A DNA stretch of 64,000 bases, from NCBI GenBank assembly GCA_029207755.1, contig JARCOQ010000003.1, positions 44,164,144-44,228,143 of the forward strand, read 5' to 3'. The position numbers were made by a program, and so were the translations under genes. Every line of letters begins with the position of its first letter. Position 1 is the stretch's first letter. The notes beneath the pieces are model-generated. The model ran no database searches and had not been told where the DNA came from. It saw only the letters and a program-made list of their open reading frames with translations. This DNA comes from Chamaea fasciata. Its lineage: Eukaryota > Chordata > Aves > Passeriformes > Sylviidae. This document shows positions 10,591 through 23,639 of the stretch, in pieces.

Positions 10591-13500
10591 GCCACTGCAT
10601 TGATCCCTCAGAGTCCTCCTAACACGTTTTGCTGACAGCACTGATGCTCTACTGCTTCACATCTGATCCCAGCAGTGCTCACAACCATTTGCATGCGCTC
10701 TTCTCCTGGATGTGGCGAGGTAGTTTCTTTCTTTCCCCAGAAGTTTTTGTCAATATCCAATGTACCATTAATGTCTTTGTTCTCACCAACATGGATATTC
10801 CCTCATTTGTAGGAATTCAGTTGAACAGCCTTTTCCTGCTTGTTGAAGGTACTTCAGGTTTCAGAAAGGGGTAGGTTTTCTGCTGTCTCAGCATCCATGC
10901 TGCTTGTGTGACTTGTTACTTTACATTACTTAAAAATGTCTTCCTTTTCTGTTCCCTCTCCTGCTCCAATTACTTTTTCTTTTTATTCTGTAGTCACTCC
11001 TGGAGGCACAAATTGAAAAGATAGAAATAGATGAAGGCAATTGTATGCCTGGAAGACATCCTCCCCCTCAAACGCTTCTCAATATGCCTCCCAACAGCTT
11101 CGTTGCAAGGATGCTAGTGAATATTGCCAGCTCGGCACATGTAATTATTATTTTTTTAATTTGTTCTGCCTCCATTGCCTGCATGAATTGTTTGCTTCAA
11201 ACTTAAAGCCCCTGTGTGGTGACAATTAACTGGATGCACCCAGAAGTAGAGGATTTGTTATTGCCAGCATCACTGATTCAACCTGCAATTTACTTTGCCT
11301 AATGGCATGGGGTCATTCATTGCTTTAATTCAGCTTTGCATGGTTACAATTCCTTTCCCTCCTTGGCATAACTGCAAGGAAGCCTTTGCATCCTAACACA
11401 TGTAGTAATGTCCTACTATCTCCGTAGCATTTATTTTTCTAACTAGGTGCTGCTGCTCTCTCTTGGCACATAGCTCAGAGTTTTGTTTTTGCCCTTTTGC
11501 ACCATACTAATGTCATTGCTGTACATTCTGTGATGTGCACATTTTTCTCATAGCACTAAAGATCTTCCCTGATATCTTCTGCTTCATATTTATGCATTTG
11601 CTTTTGATATTATTTTATGCTTCTCTGTTCTACCTTCTGAACTAACCGTGTCTACCACACCTACACTCTGCTTTGCAGCATTTTAGACACTCCTGTAGTA
11701 TACTATCGGTGAGGACAGCTTTTCTTTCAGCAGTCTCATTGCACTTTTTTCCCACTTGTGAATCTAACACTAATTATTTCAGGTTTAAGATTGCATACTC
11801 GCATGAGTCAGCCATTTTCTGCACAGTTTGGCAACATACCAATTTATTGTTTCTCTAGCTTCTTGATTATACAACTATGGGGAAGATACCTTCCCTATGT
11901 GTCATTTTTCTGAGGACTGGAAACGCTTCTGAGACATTTCTAGGATTTTGCATGGAGTTCTTCCAATCTGCAGTTGGCATACATCCAGATACTGCAGAAA
12001 CACACGAGAGTTTTAGCCCAGTACAGCTAACAGCAGGAATGGGCTTATTTTGGCTTCCTATTCACCCAGCCCCACAGCACTGGGTTACATACCCCCTGTC
12101 ACTCTAAGGGAGGACTAGCAGAGCTACTGCCAATACTTCCTCTTGCATTTTCTGCAGCTTTGGGGAAAGAACCTGCTGTGAACCCATAATGTCTTCTCTG
12201 TACTTCTGGGTTTGGGGGAAGTGTAGTGTTGTCTCTTTTTTCCCAGTCTTCACAGCAGTCTGTAACACATGGCTGCCTAATCTCTTTTGCCACAATATCC
12301 ATTGTCTACTCTGGCACTGAATATAAACCTGAGGGAGAGCCAGGGACCCAGTGCTGGTTGATGGTTCTTATCTTCTCCCCTTTACCTCCTTCTCTGGGAG
12401 TGCTTTGATGGGAAGGAGCTCTCCTGCTTTCCAGCAGAGCTACCTTCTCTTCTGGAGCTCACACAGCTGGTCCCAAAAGGAAATTGCCAGGTCTTCCTTT
12501 ATTGTGCCAGGACAGACTCTAAGTAGTCAACTAGGGAAGGACTGCTGTAATGGAGACTGTGGATTTTGTACAGGAGTCAAAGCAAGAGACAGCTGTGCAG
12601 CCTGAAAGATGATCAGAAGGTAAAATGACAAAGGCTGGGTTTCTAAAGACATTATACTGCCAATTAAAAGTCTGAAATCTTCCTGGCTTGCCCTGCCCCA
12701 GAAATTCAGATCAAATCATTCACTGAGCTGCTCCCACAAAAGGAACTAGAAATTCAATAGGTCAGATTGTCAGCTAGAATAAGTCCACTGACTCCAGGGG
12801 AAATACTCCACTTTCTGTCATCAGAGAACCTGGCCCCATGACCACGAGCTTCAGATTTTCCTCATGGCTGTTTCCTTGGGACTTACATCATCACCCTGGA
12901 CAACAAGGAGAGTTCAAGGTCACAGTGAAGGAGGATTTTTAAAGAAGCAAAACAAGAGACCCAAAAGAGCTCAAGTTCATGTAGTGCCTCCACCACACCA
13001 CCTGGTTTAGTGGACCTGGGGATCAGTATCTTCCTCAGGCTCCATGTGATTGGTGCCATTGCTTAGTGCTGAGTCCCTCAACTCAGGACCAAAAATGGTG
13101 GAGGTCAAGGACCCACAGAGCAGCTGTGCTATGACTTTGCTTCTTGCCAGTCCCATCCCGTCTATGATACAATACTTGTGGCATTAGGGTACAGATAAGG
13201 AATGCCTTAAAAGTGTTGGTTTCCCTTACTGTTGTCTGCTAACCTGCTGTTCATTAATACATAAAGGAATATCTTTTATCTCAGTCTTACAGGAAGAACC
13301 CAAATCACAAAATAACATGCACGATTTCTAGGATGAGCAATGACAATGAAAACAAGTTTTAAAAATTCTGCCTGAAATTTCCAAAGCATGACATTCACTC
13401 CCAGGCAGAAAGCCTGCAGACAGTTCTGTGTATCAATTAAGAGGTGCTAAGTCACTTCTTCAGCTTCATGTGGGCTGCTCCATGAGTGAGATTCAGCTAA

Positions 13501-14089
13501 AAATCGGTTGGGAAGAAGAACATCAGTGCTGGTATGAAGAACGATCATTATCTAACACATTTTTTCTTGCAAAGGCATGAGTTCATTTACTGGCTCTTTC
13601 CCATTACTGACTACAGTGATCTTACATGCTGTATATCATATTAACAAAATAAGAGCTTTGGTGTTATCCCTTTCTGTCCTCTGCGGTCACCCCAAACCTT
13701 TTATGTGAGGACTGAAAGTCTAAACTGATTCTTTCAAAATTGTCAGAACAGCAGGAGTAAAAACTCTTTAAAATGAGATACTAATTATTAATGTGAATGC
13801 TTTTCACATCCATCTTCTACTAACTATCTCAGTGGAATGATTCAGTTGAACATTGCTCAGTGAGAAGATCCATTTCTCATACTTCTTTAATTTTTTATCC
13901 ATTTGTAAAGTTTCCCAAGACCTAGCCAGCAATAAGACAGCAAAGAAATTGCCCAAGGCATCCTCTTAAAGAAGCAGTATGGGCTGGGTTTTGTTCTGCA
14001 ACAGATTAGTCTAAATTGGTAGTTATTCCATGATGTCAGTGAAACTGAACTGCTGAAATGCAGAGGCGAATCTGGCCCCATGATCTAAT
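10591..14089. other. Unique non-coding sequence with one repeat relic
   Basis: No gene is supported. If the gypsy fossil had its 5' half here (minus strand, rising coordinates), I could not recognise gag or protease. The minus-strand frame 12099-12302 is open but has no domain. The only element recognised is the palindromic relic at 12763-12837. Confidence 0.5.
12763..12837. repeat. Ancient palindromic (MITE-like) amniote repeat relic
   Basis: The left end GGTCAGATTGTCAGCT and the right end GTCATCAGAGAACCTGGCCCC are imperfect inverted repeats of each other. They flank a centre containing CCACTGACTCCAGGGG. This arrangement is one I associate with a very old short hairpin repeat widespread in reptile and bird genomes. 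I cannot give a secure family name. The inverted ends are visible directly; the family assignment is from memory. Confidence 0.4.
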
Positions 14090-14660
14090 TCCATGATGAA
14101 ATTGCTAGTGTAAATAAATGACTGCTGCTGTTCAGTGCTTTCCCCCCCACTCCCCAAAGTGCTCTAATGAATAATGAGTTTTATGAATAAGCTTTAATGA
14201 ATGACTGAATACATTTTAATGGCCCAACTAATAAGATCGTAAGTTAGAACACTTTCCTTCACACTTTCCTCTGCTGCCTTCCTTTGCTTCCCTGAACCAG
14301 AGAATTGCCCTTTTAAACTCCCCGTCAATCACACACACAATTACCACATCTCAAAAGGTGTTATCAAACAGCAAAAGTGACCATTTTTTAATTCTAGGAA
14401 AGACATTCCACATTTGTTTTAAACATCTAACTCAGGTTTCAAAATGCAAGCTCCAAAAGAGAACAAACCTCTAAGCATTTATTCCTTCCTTCCCTCCACC
14501 CCCCAAGATTAAAATCCATTCATTTCAATCAAGTCATTCAGAGGAAGGCTGTAAAATGAATTACATAATTAGACACTTAATAGACTGCATATGGAATTTT
14601 AATTTCAGATGAAAATCAGAGAGGCTTTTCTAAAGCTCTTCACTGAGAGAAAAAAATAGT
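14090..14660. promoter_or_regulatory. Candidate conserved non-coding block (AT-rich, TAAT motifs)
   Basis: The block is AT-rich but not repetitive. It is dense in homeodomain-like TAAT/ATTA and TTTAATGA-type words (for example at 14165-14222 and 14560-14605) and has no good open frame. Such sequence commonly marks conserved developmental enhancers in vertebrate gene deserts. Conservation itself cannot be seen from one sequence, so this is an inference from composition. Confidence 0.3.
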
Positions 14661-15687
14661 GGTATTTGAAGACAGCTAATGCTTTTCAGTTTAGTGCTAC
14701 TTTTTTGTCTGAGTTTCTAATACTCTCAGCATTACTGAATAAACCTTCTTGAGTTCCATCAGAAGGGGCAAATAAACTCTTACAGAGGGAAGAAGTCAGG
14801 AAGACAGTGAGACTAAGGATCTAGTTTTGCCAGGTTACAATGTAATCACAAAGAATGAAGTGACTGCTTTCTCTGACGGAATCCTATGGGAACCTGTTTG
14901 GGGACAATTTTCTGAAACATCTTCCAAGAGGCTGAAGCACAAAAGTCAAAAATTAAGGCACCTCCAAATGGGTCTGTACTTCTGAAAATACTCATTCAGA
15001 CACCCAAAGTCATATGAATATGTATCTGATACAGAAACAGTTTTAACCAAACACCTGCAGATCAACACAGTGGGATTTTATGGCTGCAGCCTAAAGATTA
15101 ATCCGAATTTTAAAAAACCAAACCAAACAACCACCCCACAGCAGAGCTAGAAGGCAATTGGACAGTTTGCTATCTGATGAACTTCACTGTCTCTGTAACC
15201 AGTCCATCCTGTTCAATCCTGTTGGCTACTCATTTCTGTCCTGCTTGTATTGACATATTCTGCAGGCTGTTAGCCACATTAGTGAGTCAGGCAACACCAG
15301 AAGATGACCCATTAGCCTATTAGATTAAACAAGAAACACTAAACAGGAGATAATAGTCAAAGGGGAGGGAATGGGAACAAGTCAACATTACTCAAGGGTT
15401 AGAAAGATGTTCCGAAATGTAATCTGTGTTCATTACCTTGAGTAAATATACAGTCAGCCTCCATTTGCACAAGCCTTAATCACATGAAGTAATAATTTCA
15501 GGGAGAAAAAACCACATTCCACCAGTATGGAATTTGTGCAATGAAATACTTTTCCCCACATGTGCTCCTCCCAGACTTTGGGAGCAATTTCATTTACCTG
15601 CATTACTTTCACTGCCCGCTGATGACTTTCAAATCCATCTGCCCATACCACAGGGAATGCAGCAAGAAGTACAATCGTTCTGCTGTG

Positions 15688-15713
15688 GGAAAAAAAAAAA
15701 AAAAAAAAAAAAG
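15688..15713. repeat. Poly-A tract
   Basis: A run of more than 20 A on the plus strand, followed by AAGTCCCAAG. No upstream retroposon body was recognised. Confidence 0.9.
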
Positions 15714-15823
15714 TCCCAAGAAAATTTTGGAGACAAAAGGAAAGGTTTAAAAACTCGTGATTAAAGTATTGAAATCCTCTGGCATTGATCTACATCCCAG
15801 ATTACCTCAATTTTACTACCCTC

Positions 15824-15850
15824 TTTCTTTTTTTGTTTTGTTTTGTTCTT
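15824..15850. repeat. (TTTTG)n microsatellite
   Basis: TTTTTTTG followed by TTTTG units. Short and imperfect. Confidence 0.75.
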
Positions 15851-16016
15851 CTGTGAAAGTCAAAACAACTGTATTAAAATTATTCGTAGCAGTATAAGGC
15901 GATAACGTTTCTGTTCTTTTTTTGTTTGGAATTTTTTTTTTAAGAATTGAACTAAATTTTTTAAACCTGACTTGCTCTTTGGGTTGCACATGAGAATTTT
16001 TTTTCTTATTTTGGTT

Positions 16017-16030
16017 GGGGGGGGGGGGGG
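16017..16030. repeat. G14 homopolymer
   Basis: Fourteen consecutive G, preceded by a T-rich stretch. It is unstable sequence and prone to sequencing-length error. Confidence 0.9.
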
Positions 16031-19000
16031 CTGAGGAGGAACCCCCTGATCCTAATGGAAACCTTTGAGGGTTCCCTCATACCACATCATGCCAATCCCA
16101 TTCACTTTACTAGATGCATAATTTAAGTCACTGCAACATTATTCTCAGCCTAGGCTGGCATAAATCACGGATGGTGGAAAAATCAAAATTGAACCTGCCT
16201 AAGAAAGCAGAAGAAAACCATTATGGAGATTTGCAGCATCTAAACACTAAAAGATTGTGGGGCTCTTTTCCTGAAGAATTGTTCTTGTTGAACAGGAGGA
16301 GCACAAAGTCTTGTACCACAACTGGCACACACAAGATGAAGATGTGCACCAAAATCCTGGCTCTTTCTTCCATGTCCCATAGGCAGTTAGAAACAACAGG
16401 GTTGTTAGTTCTTTGGAGAAGAGGTGTGGGCTTTCCAAGACCACTGGAAGCCCCTTCCCAGAACACTTGTCAAAGAGCTTAGGCCAGCAGCTTGGAGTCA
16501 CATGCCATTCTTTCACTTTGATTGCTACAGAGGATTGATTGGGAAAGAGAAGGGATCTGTCTGGTTTTTCCAGTATTCCAGCTCTCAGCCTCTTGGGGAC
16601 CTGATGCTGAGGCAAGAGCCATTGCTCTGATACTCTGTGTAATCCGGCTGCTGGCCCCGAACCCTGGCACCTTGTTAACCTCTGGAGCCCCACTGCCTCT
16701 CACCTAGCAGCTCTGCGGTACAGTCCCCTGATGTTGAGCTTCAGGCCTCACACTGAAATGCAAATGTTTCATTTTTAGATGTATATGAAGGTCCCCTCAC
16801 AACACCTCTGGCTTCATATAATGCTCAACAAAACACAACAGCAAAGGCCTACAGATAGTTAAGTCATCTCACTGCAGAGTTAAATTGAACAAAACCACAA
16901 AAATCATATTTTCCAGCCTGAGCCAACACAGAGCCTGGCCCTGCACTCTAACAGCCAGCATATCTGGAAGCAAATGAAGGACCCACCACTGATGCCTGGC
17001 CATTTTGGAAGTATAATGTTACAAAAAATTTATTAAAATCCATCTCAGAGTGTCTTGCTTCCACACGCCACTTTTTTTCTCCTTTAATTTTTTGATGTTT
17101 TCAGCTGCAGGAAACAGCTTCCTGCCCTTGGAACTAGAGCAACTGTGTCACAGAGATCAGCGTCCCTTTAAAGTTCATGTGGTTACAACATTGCTGTCCC
17201 ACTTCTATCACAAACGGTGTCACTGCACATCTGGTCTGGCTGTGCCTGTTTTCTGTATGCCCTTTCCTGCCTAGGGATCACCTTGAGCAGATGTCGCCCT
17301 CCATCCAGTGGCTGGTGAGCAGCCATGGTGGCACCGATCCAATGAAGGAAACTGATGAGCCATCATGTTTGCCCATCCAATGCCAGCAGGGCCCTGGCTT
17401 GATTGCCCTCTTTAAAATGCTGCTTCCAGATGGAAATTCCCACTTGGAGAAAACTCTCTAAAATGCACGTACCCATAGCACATTACTGCGCAAAAACAAG
17501 ATGAGGAGCCTGTTTCTGTCTCTAAAGCCTGCGTCCCCACTAATCTGACTCCAGGCCTCATTATTCCTGTTGTGCTCACTGCAATAGCTTATACTGTCAA
17601 CAGGAGGATATATCAGGGCAGCCAAGCACTGACTGACTCAGCACAGTCAGAGCTTAAGAATTCCCTGAGGATGGGTGGACAGAAGTCAGCGTGGAGGACA
17701 GAGTCACCAGTGCTCAGCTTGAAATGGCTGCAGGGGGAAGCTCTCCTACAAAATACAACAGAGCAGCAGGCCAATTTAAACTCTTTTCTCCAGCCACAAT
17801 CTTACATTTCCAGCTAGAATCTCCTTCTAGACAAAGATTAGAGGCTGTTTCAGTCTGACTGGTGTCTAATACTCCCTGGCCCACGGTGTGAGATGCAAGA
17901 GACATGCACCATGGCAACATGAAGGTTCAATGTGCTGCTTTCCCACAGCAATGAGTCTTGAACTACAGACCATGCTTTCCACATTTGCACCACGTTTTCT
18001 GAGTGGGTCAGACCCACAGACCTTCTCTGCTCCCCTCCACACTACAGACCTGCAACAATGTCCTAATGGTCCTACTGAAGAAGTCAACAAATAAAAATCT
18101 TATAACATATCTTCTACAATAAACACACTTCTCATAATGGCAGGTATAGAGAAAAGATGTAGAGAACGTGGATGAGGTTCTTTGAACACTGCTTAGCTGG
18201 GAGGACATTATTTCTGCATATTTTCCAGAGCTGTCATTTCAAAGATGATGCTTTGAGTGGGATTTGTCTCACTCTGCTTTAGATATCTACATCTGAGCAA
18301 GTCACCTTTCATATTCAATGCAGAGAAAGAGGCATGTCTGGGGTGTGAATCATCTGATTTACTTTATACACCTCCTTTAGACTAAGATGAATCACACTCC
18401 AGAAGTGCTTATTTTTCTCTATTGACTATAAAGGGAATCAAGATGAATACTCAGAGAGAGACACCTACATTTGGTCAGATGACTCTTACCCTGCACCTGC
18501 TGAGACACATCTTCAGGTAACAACCTCCACACAGGCAATCATTACTCTCACGCTATCATCACCCATGCCAAAGCCTACAACCAAGACAGCGATTCACTTA
18601 AGATCCCACTCCGCAATCTGCTACATATCCAAAGCCACTATAGGGATCTGAATATCAGTCTTTGCTACAGAAATTAATAGGAGAAATAAGTGGGAAATAT
18701 ATTACTGTGTTGAAAGAAGCCCCAGAGTGGAAGGAGAGAATTGGAGTAACATGCCTGGAAGGAATTACCATTTATTGGCATAGAAGATGGGATCCCATCA
18801 AAGATACTTAGTCCAGGGTGGGGCCTGAGGAACATAATCATTTCCATTGGCAACTGCAAGAGCAGGAATCACAAATCTTAAAAAAAGAGACCTTATCAAC
18901 TATTAGTAGCTTTTGAATTTTTCACAAAACCCAAGAGACAAGGAAAAGGAAGTATCCATTTGGAGAATACCTGCATTCATCCCTACAGGGCTCTGTATCC

Positions 19001-20884
19001 CTACAGCAGATATCCATTTCAGTCCACAGCCATCGGCAGCCTGCGAATTTCTCTGAAGCCCTGGTTCACTTATACCCATTCTACATTTGTATTATATTCT
19101 TATTTACCTTCTTTTATTGCTATGTTCAGCCATGTGCTACTTGTATTTATTGCAGGCAAGCTGGTTGGAAGATTTAATTGAGAACCAGCTCATCTCATGA
19201 ACATGATACCTGGCACATACTGTGGTTTTTCAGGGAAATCAGAAACATTGCCTTGCTTGACAGAACATTCATTTCCCACAGTACTGTTTTCTTGACCCAT
19301 CAGGGCAAGTTCATAGACATCCTATCAGGATGTCCTCAAGGTTCAGAAATCTCCCTGTCTCTTGTCCTGTTCACATCCATGCCCTCAAGGGCACTCACTT
19401 GCTGTCAGAGGTGTCCAAAAATACAGCATACACTTCTCACATGAGGCACGTACTAGCCAGAAATAACCAGTGTTTCCATTCAGCATGGCTATCTGCCCTT
19501 TGGTCTCCCAAGCATCCACTATATCCACATTCTGCAGCTATGCAAGGAAACATTCATTTGCTCCTTGTCCTGGCTCAAGTCTCCAGCAAGAGATTTCCTA
19601 AGTGAGGGCATGGGAGGACAAGCTGGATTTCGGCAACTGATATATGGAGTCATAGCACTGTGGATATCCATTAGCACAAACCTATGAAATGCCCAGGACA
19701 AATATGCATTTTGGATAAATACAAACAAAAGAGATTTTTATAACATGGATGAAGTATTAAAAGATTCTTTTACTTTTATAAAGACAATTCAAAACATCTG
19801 GAATCTCAAATCAGTCTCTGTACACACTGTTTTAACCCAAACTCCCAAAAATTTATGGAATTTCCCCTGCAACTGCAGTCTGAGCAGAGCTGACTGGCTG
19901 AGGTGAACCAGGCTTCTTTCCTGTGTTGGGAGAAACAGCTGAATACAGAGCACCTGCTTTGGGTGGACAAACAGTTAGCTGACAAGCCATTTTTTAATGC
20001 GAATATTTGGCTGACTATCCATCCCAAAACCAGGCCTGAGTTTCTAAATACACTGGCATCACAAAAGGACATGTGATACCTTTCTTTCCGCCCGCCCAGC
20101 ATAGCTCCTCCTCTGCTACCATAGCATCTGTCACCCTCTCAGGCAGCTTACGAGTTGACTCACCTGCAGGTGACTCATTTCAAACTCTACTCTGAAAACA
20201 AAAGGCTCAGTGCTGGGTCTTTAGATATGCTAGTTGTTGCCGGTGCTATCTTTCCAAAACAGAGGAAGACAAATGAAGCCAAAGCAACAATGTCCTTCAG
20301 ATTGCAACCGGAGGACCTGTGCTTACCATCAGATAGCCACACTTTCCTAACTCAGTATTTCCTCGAGCTGCCACTGGCTTTCTCTGCTTACCACAGCAGG
20401 AAGTTGCACCATATGACACCTGCCCAGAATACTGAGCATTTGGCTTAAAAAACACAAAGTCATGGGGAAACAATGATTAACTGTAAATCACCACGGAATC
20501 CAGTCCCCAGGGGAATACCTGCAGACAGCCTAGCAAATTGGTATGGATGTACATTAGCTTGCCAGACTGCATCCAGGACTCATTTAATGGAGTATTGCTG
20601 CAGCACAAACAGAGGCAAGATACTGTCTAGTCCTCCAGCAACCGGTTTCAGTGATCTGTTTCAGAACATCATGGATCAAAACTACTCCTATTAAGCTGGC
20701 ATGCCTAATGAGGCAAAAGAACATGATGTGTCAAATCTGTGCCAGCCTCTGAGGATTGCTTGCTTCAGACAGATTTAAAAGCTGGTCAGCACAGCCTCTG
20801 AACCTTGTCATCATGCATGGGAAGAGGACATAAAAAGCTGAACTTATTTGGGCCTTTGTAGGTCATTATCAGTGTTATGAGGGT

Positions 20885-20945
20885 ACTTCTACATTCACTG
20901 AGGTCAATGGCAAGGCTCCCGCTGACGACTTCTGGTGCATAGGCA
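20885..20945. repeat. Short ancient amniote-type repeat relic
   Basis: The stretch GAGGTCAATGGCAAGGCTCC, followed by CGCTGACGACTTCTGGTGCA, resembles an old sauropsid hairpin repeat whose arms carry an AGTCAATGG core and its complement. The arms are only partly complementary here. The call is tentative and from memory of the pattern. Confidence 0.3.
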
Positions 20946-22445
20946 GGGAGTGTTGAACTGCACCCAGAAACAGGGAGGAAGTGCTACTGGAAAGCTAATA
21001 GAAACTGCAGAGCTCAATGGCAAGCTGGCACCCACCTCTTTCAGCTGCAGCTACTTAGTGACTGTAAGCAGTATTCTTGAGCGACAGAAGTCTTAGGGAT
21101 TCTGATATCACTGGAATTATCAAAGCCTAGCTCTCGGTAGTACAAAAGACCTCAACTTGCAGCTTTCTGGGACTAGGAGAAAGTTAAGTCACAGAACCAT
21201 AAAAATTCAAACCTGTTTAAGAGCTGACCTTCGTTCAACAATCTTTTTGAATAATGACACAAGCAGTCAGGATAGACCAATTGTGTTTTCAAGGCTCTGT
21301 TTCGAAAGGTTTTGCTATGCATTTAACTTTACCTCAGAAAACACCCTTTCCAGCAGACAGGAGCCTTGTGTTAAATATAGAAATACATGATAGCAATAGA
21401 CAGAGAGGAGCCACAGGGCTGACAGTAGGAAGGGTCAGGGCTTTCAATTCAGATTCAGGGCTCATCCCACCTGGTAAAAAATCTGGGGTTCATAGCAGGT
21501 GAATGGAGGCAAGGAGGCAATCCTTGGAGGGGTGAATGACAAGCTGTGTCTCAGAGAAGGAAATTTGTCACTTCCCTTTGCCCTCCCCACAGCCCTGATC
21601 CTGCTGTGGGGGCTTTTCCTACCTCAGCCTCTTGTCCCTGCAGCACAAAGGCAACCTCCCTCAAGAAGGCAACCACAGTCCTGCAGCAGCCAAGAGGCAA
21701 AAGCAGTTACAGCTGGGATCAGTTCTGCTTCTGGCATCTGTGCTCAAGCCCAGCTGATCAGCTGGGGCCTTGCTCCTGCCTCTTGCCAGGCTGGTAACCT
21801 ACAGCCAAACACCCCTGGGTTTATACATCAGTACTCTCCACCTGCCTCCAGCATATGACCCTGTCCCAGTTTTGGATCGCCCTCATGAGTCACATTTTTC
21901 CTACCTCCCTCTTCCAGCTCTCCCAGCAGAGTGGCAGCATGGGGCCAAGAGTAGAACCCATCACTATCTGGCTCCAACCCAACGAGCACCAGGCTCTGTG
22001 AGGGAAGCTGGGGTGCAGACCAAGCAGCTGAACTTGGTTATCTCTGTGTGGGATTCAGGTGTCTTGAGGTTAAGAGGAAAGCCGGTTCTGCCGGCACTCC
22101 AAGACAGCGGAAGGCATGGTTGCTCCTCCCTAGAGGTGCTGCTGTAGTGGGTACTCTATGCTCACCCACTGAACTGAGTCACTCCTCACCTGCCTGTCAA
22201 GGGTAAAGCTGGCCATGAGAACTGGAAACCAGGGAGGTGGCAAAATGTGGACAAACAAGCCCAGGGCTCAGGCAGGAGCATCAGTTCCCTCACAAGTGTC
22301 TGTGTGCGGCCATGTGCACACGCCTCACCTGAAGGGCTCAGTAGCTTCCCGGCTGCTAACACGGGCTGTCAGGTCGGGGTGCTCAGGGATCTCTCTGCTG
22401 CCCTGCAGGCAGGGCCCACCTGCCTCTGCTCTGGCCCCAGCAGCT

Positions 22446-22665
22446 CCTTCCCTTCCCTTCCCTTCCCTTCCCTTCCCTTCCCTTCCCTTCCCTTCCCTTC
22501 CCTTCCCTTCCCTTCCCTTCCCTTCCCTTCCCTTCCCTTCCCTTCCCTTCCCTTCCCTTCCCTTCCCTTCCCTTCCCTTCCCTTCCCTTCCCTTCCCTTC
22601 CCTTCCCTTCCCTTCCCTTCCCTTCCCTTCCCTTCCCTTCCCTTCCCTTCCCTTCCCTTCCCTTC
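22446..22665. repeat. Perfect (CCTTC)44 pentanucleotide array
   Basis: 220 bases of CCTTC repeat without one interruption. On the minus strand the unit is GAAGG, i.e. AAGGG in another phase. All six frames are open through it because no phase contains a stop, so several long open frames in both directions (Ser-Leu-Pro-Phe-Pro or Arg-Glu-Gly-Lys-Gly repeats) are artefacts. A pure polypurine/polypyrimidine tract of this length can form triplex or, on the G-rich strand, quadruplex structures. The lack of interruptions suggests recent expansion, or possibly assembly smoothing. Confidence 0.97.
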
Positions 22666-22889
22666 CCCCCTCCCTGCACCGCCGGCCCACGGCTGATGAA
22701 GGAAACAGTTCACTGTGGGGGGCTACGCAGGAGACGAATTCCAGCGCTGGGGTCAAATTCCTCCAGCAAGGAATCTGGAAATCCTTCAGCACTGGCTAAA
22801 GACTGCAGACTCACAGAGCTCTCTGCCCCCTTGGCAGAACTGAGTTTCAACCAGCAGACTTGTTTTCTGCTCGGTCAGTGGGTTGCGTG

Positions 22890-23170
22890 AAATGCATACA
22901 ACAGTGATAAATTATCGTGGGCGCTTTGGAGTGCTCCTTGACCAAAATTAAGTTACTCATGAAGTGATTTCTTAGAATTACTTCTTTGCTCTCTCTTCCC
23001 GAACTACTAAATTACAAGTCTGTGATTAATTACTACAGCAAACTTTAAACTGTCAACCAAGAACAAAAGGTCTCTTTGATAGCGGATGTTTACTTTCAGC
23101 TGAAAGGGCACATGTTCAAATTTTGTTCAGTGTATCTTACTTGCATTTTAATTCTTTGAGCTGAAAATAT
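22890..23170. promoter_or_regulatory. Candidate conserved non-coding block
   Basis: Non-repetitive AT-rich sequence with a TTAATTACT motif near 23025-23033, a CTTTGAT (TCF/LEF-like) word near 23074, and no coding potential. It resembles developmental enhancer sequence. This is inference from composition and motifs only. Confidence 0.28.
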
Positions 23171-23639
23171 CATTTGGCTACATGGAGAAGCAGAAAGGTG
23201 AAAATGTCATTGGATAAAACCTCAGACTTTTTCTCACAATTGGCACTTACAAATGTCTTCCGGAAGCTAGAGGTCACTGTGCACACAGTCGCACAGCTTT
23301 CGGGCATTAACCTGAAGTTATTGTGTGGAACTGGAATTCCTACAGCAAGGTCAGATAGTTTATCCCAAATGTTAGCAAATTCCAACAATTGATCTAACAC
23401 AGATGCTTTCACTCCCTCCTAGGGGATGTTCCGCAGGCAGAGGAGGAGTGGTTTTGAACAGGGCTGCTGCTTCCTCAGTGCATCCAAAAGGCAATCCCGC
23501 TGCAGATGGGCTTTGTGCTTCACCCAGATCTGACTGTAACTGCTGTGACCCTCCCCCTAAAGGTATTAAGCCCCATCTATATAGGTATATAATTTTTTTA
23601 ATACATAGGGCATCAGGAGACACTAGCTACAGTGTCACC

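Larger units (their letters stand above)
14661..22445. other. Unique non-coding sequence
   Basis: No gene is supported across nearly 8 kb. Overlapping frames at 16114-16707 and 17572-18208 occur on both strands with no recognisable domain. Low-complexity tracts at 15688-16030 and one short repeat relic near 20.9 kb are listed separately. From about 21.5 kb towards the pentanucleotide array the sequence becomes more GC-rich. Confidence 0.55.

Noticed and set aside
22215..22799. Long open frames of 98-194 codons on both strands
   Set aside because: They run through the (CCTTC)44 array, which contains no stop in any phase.
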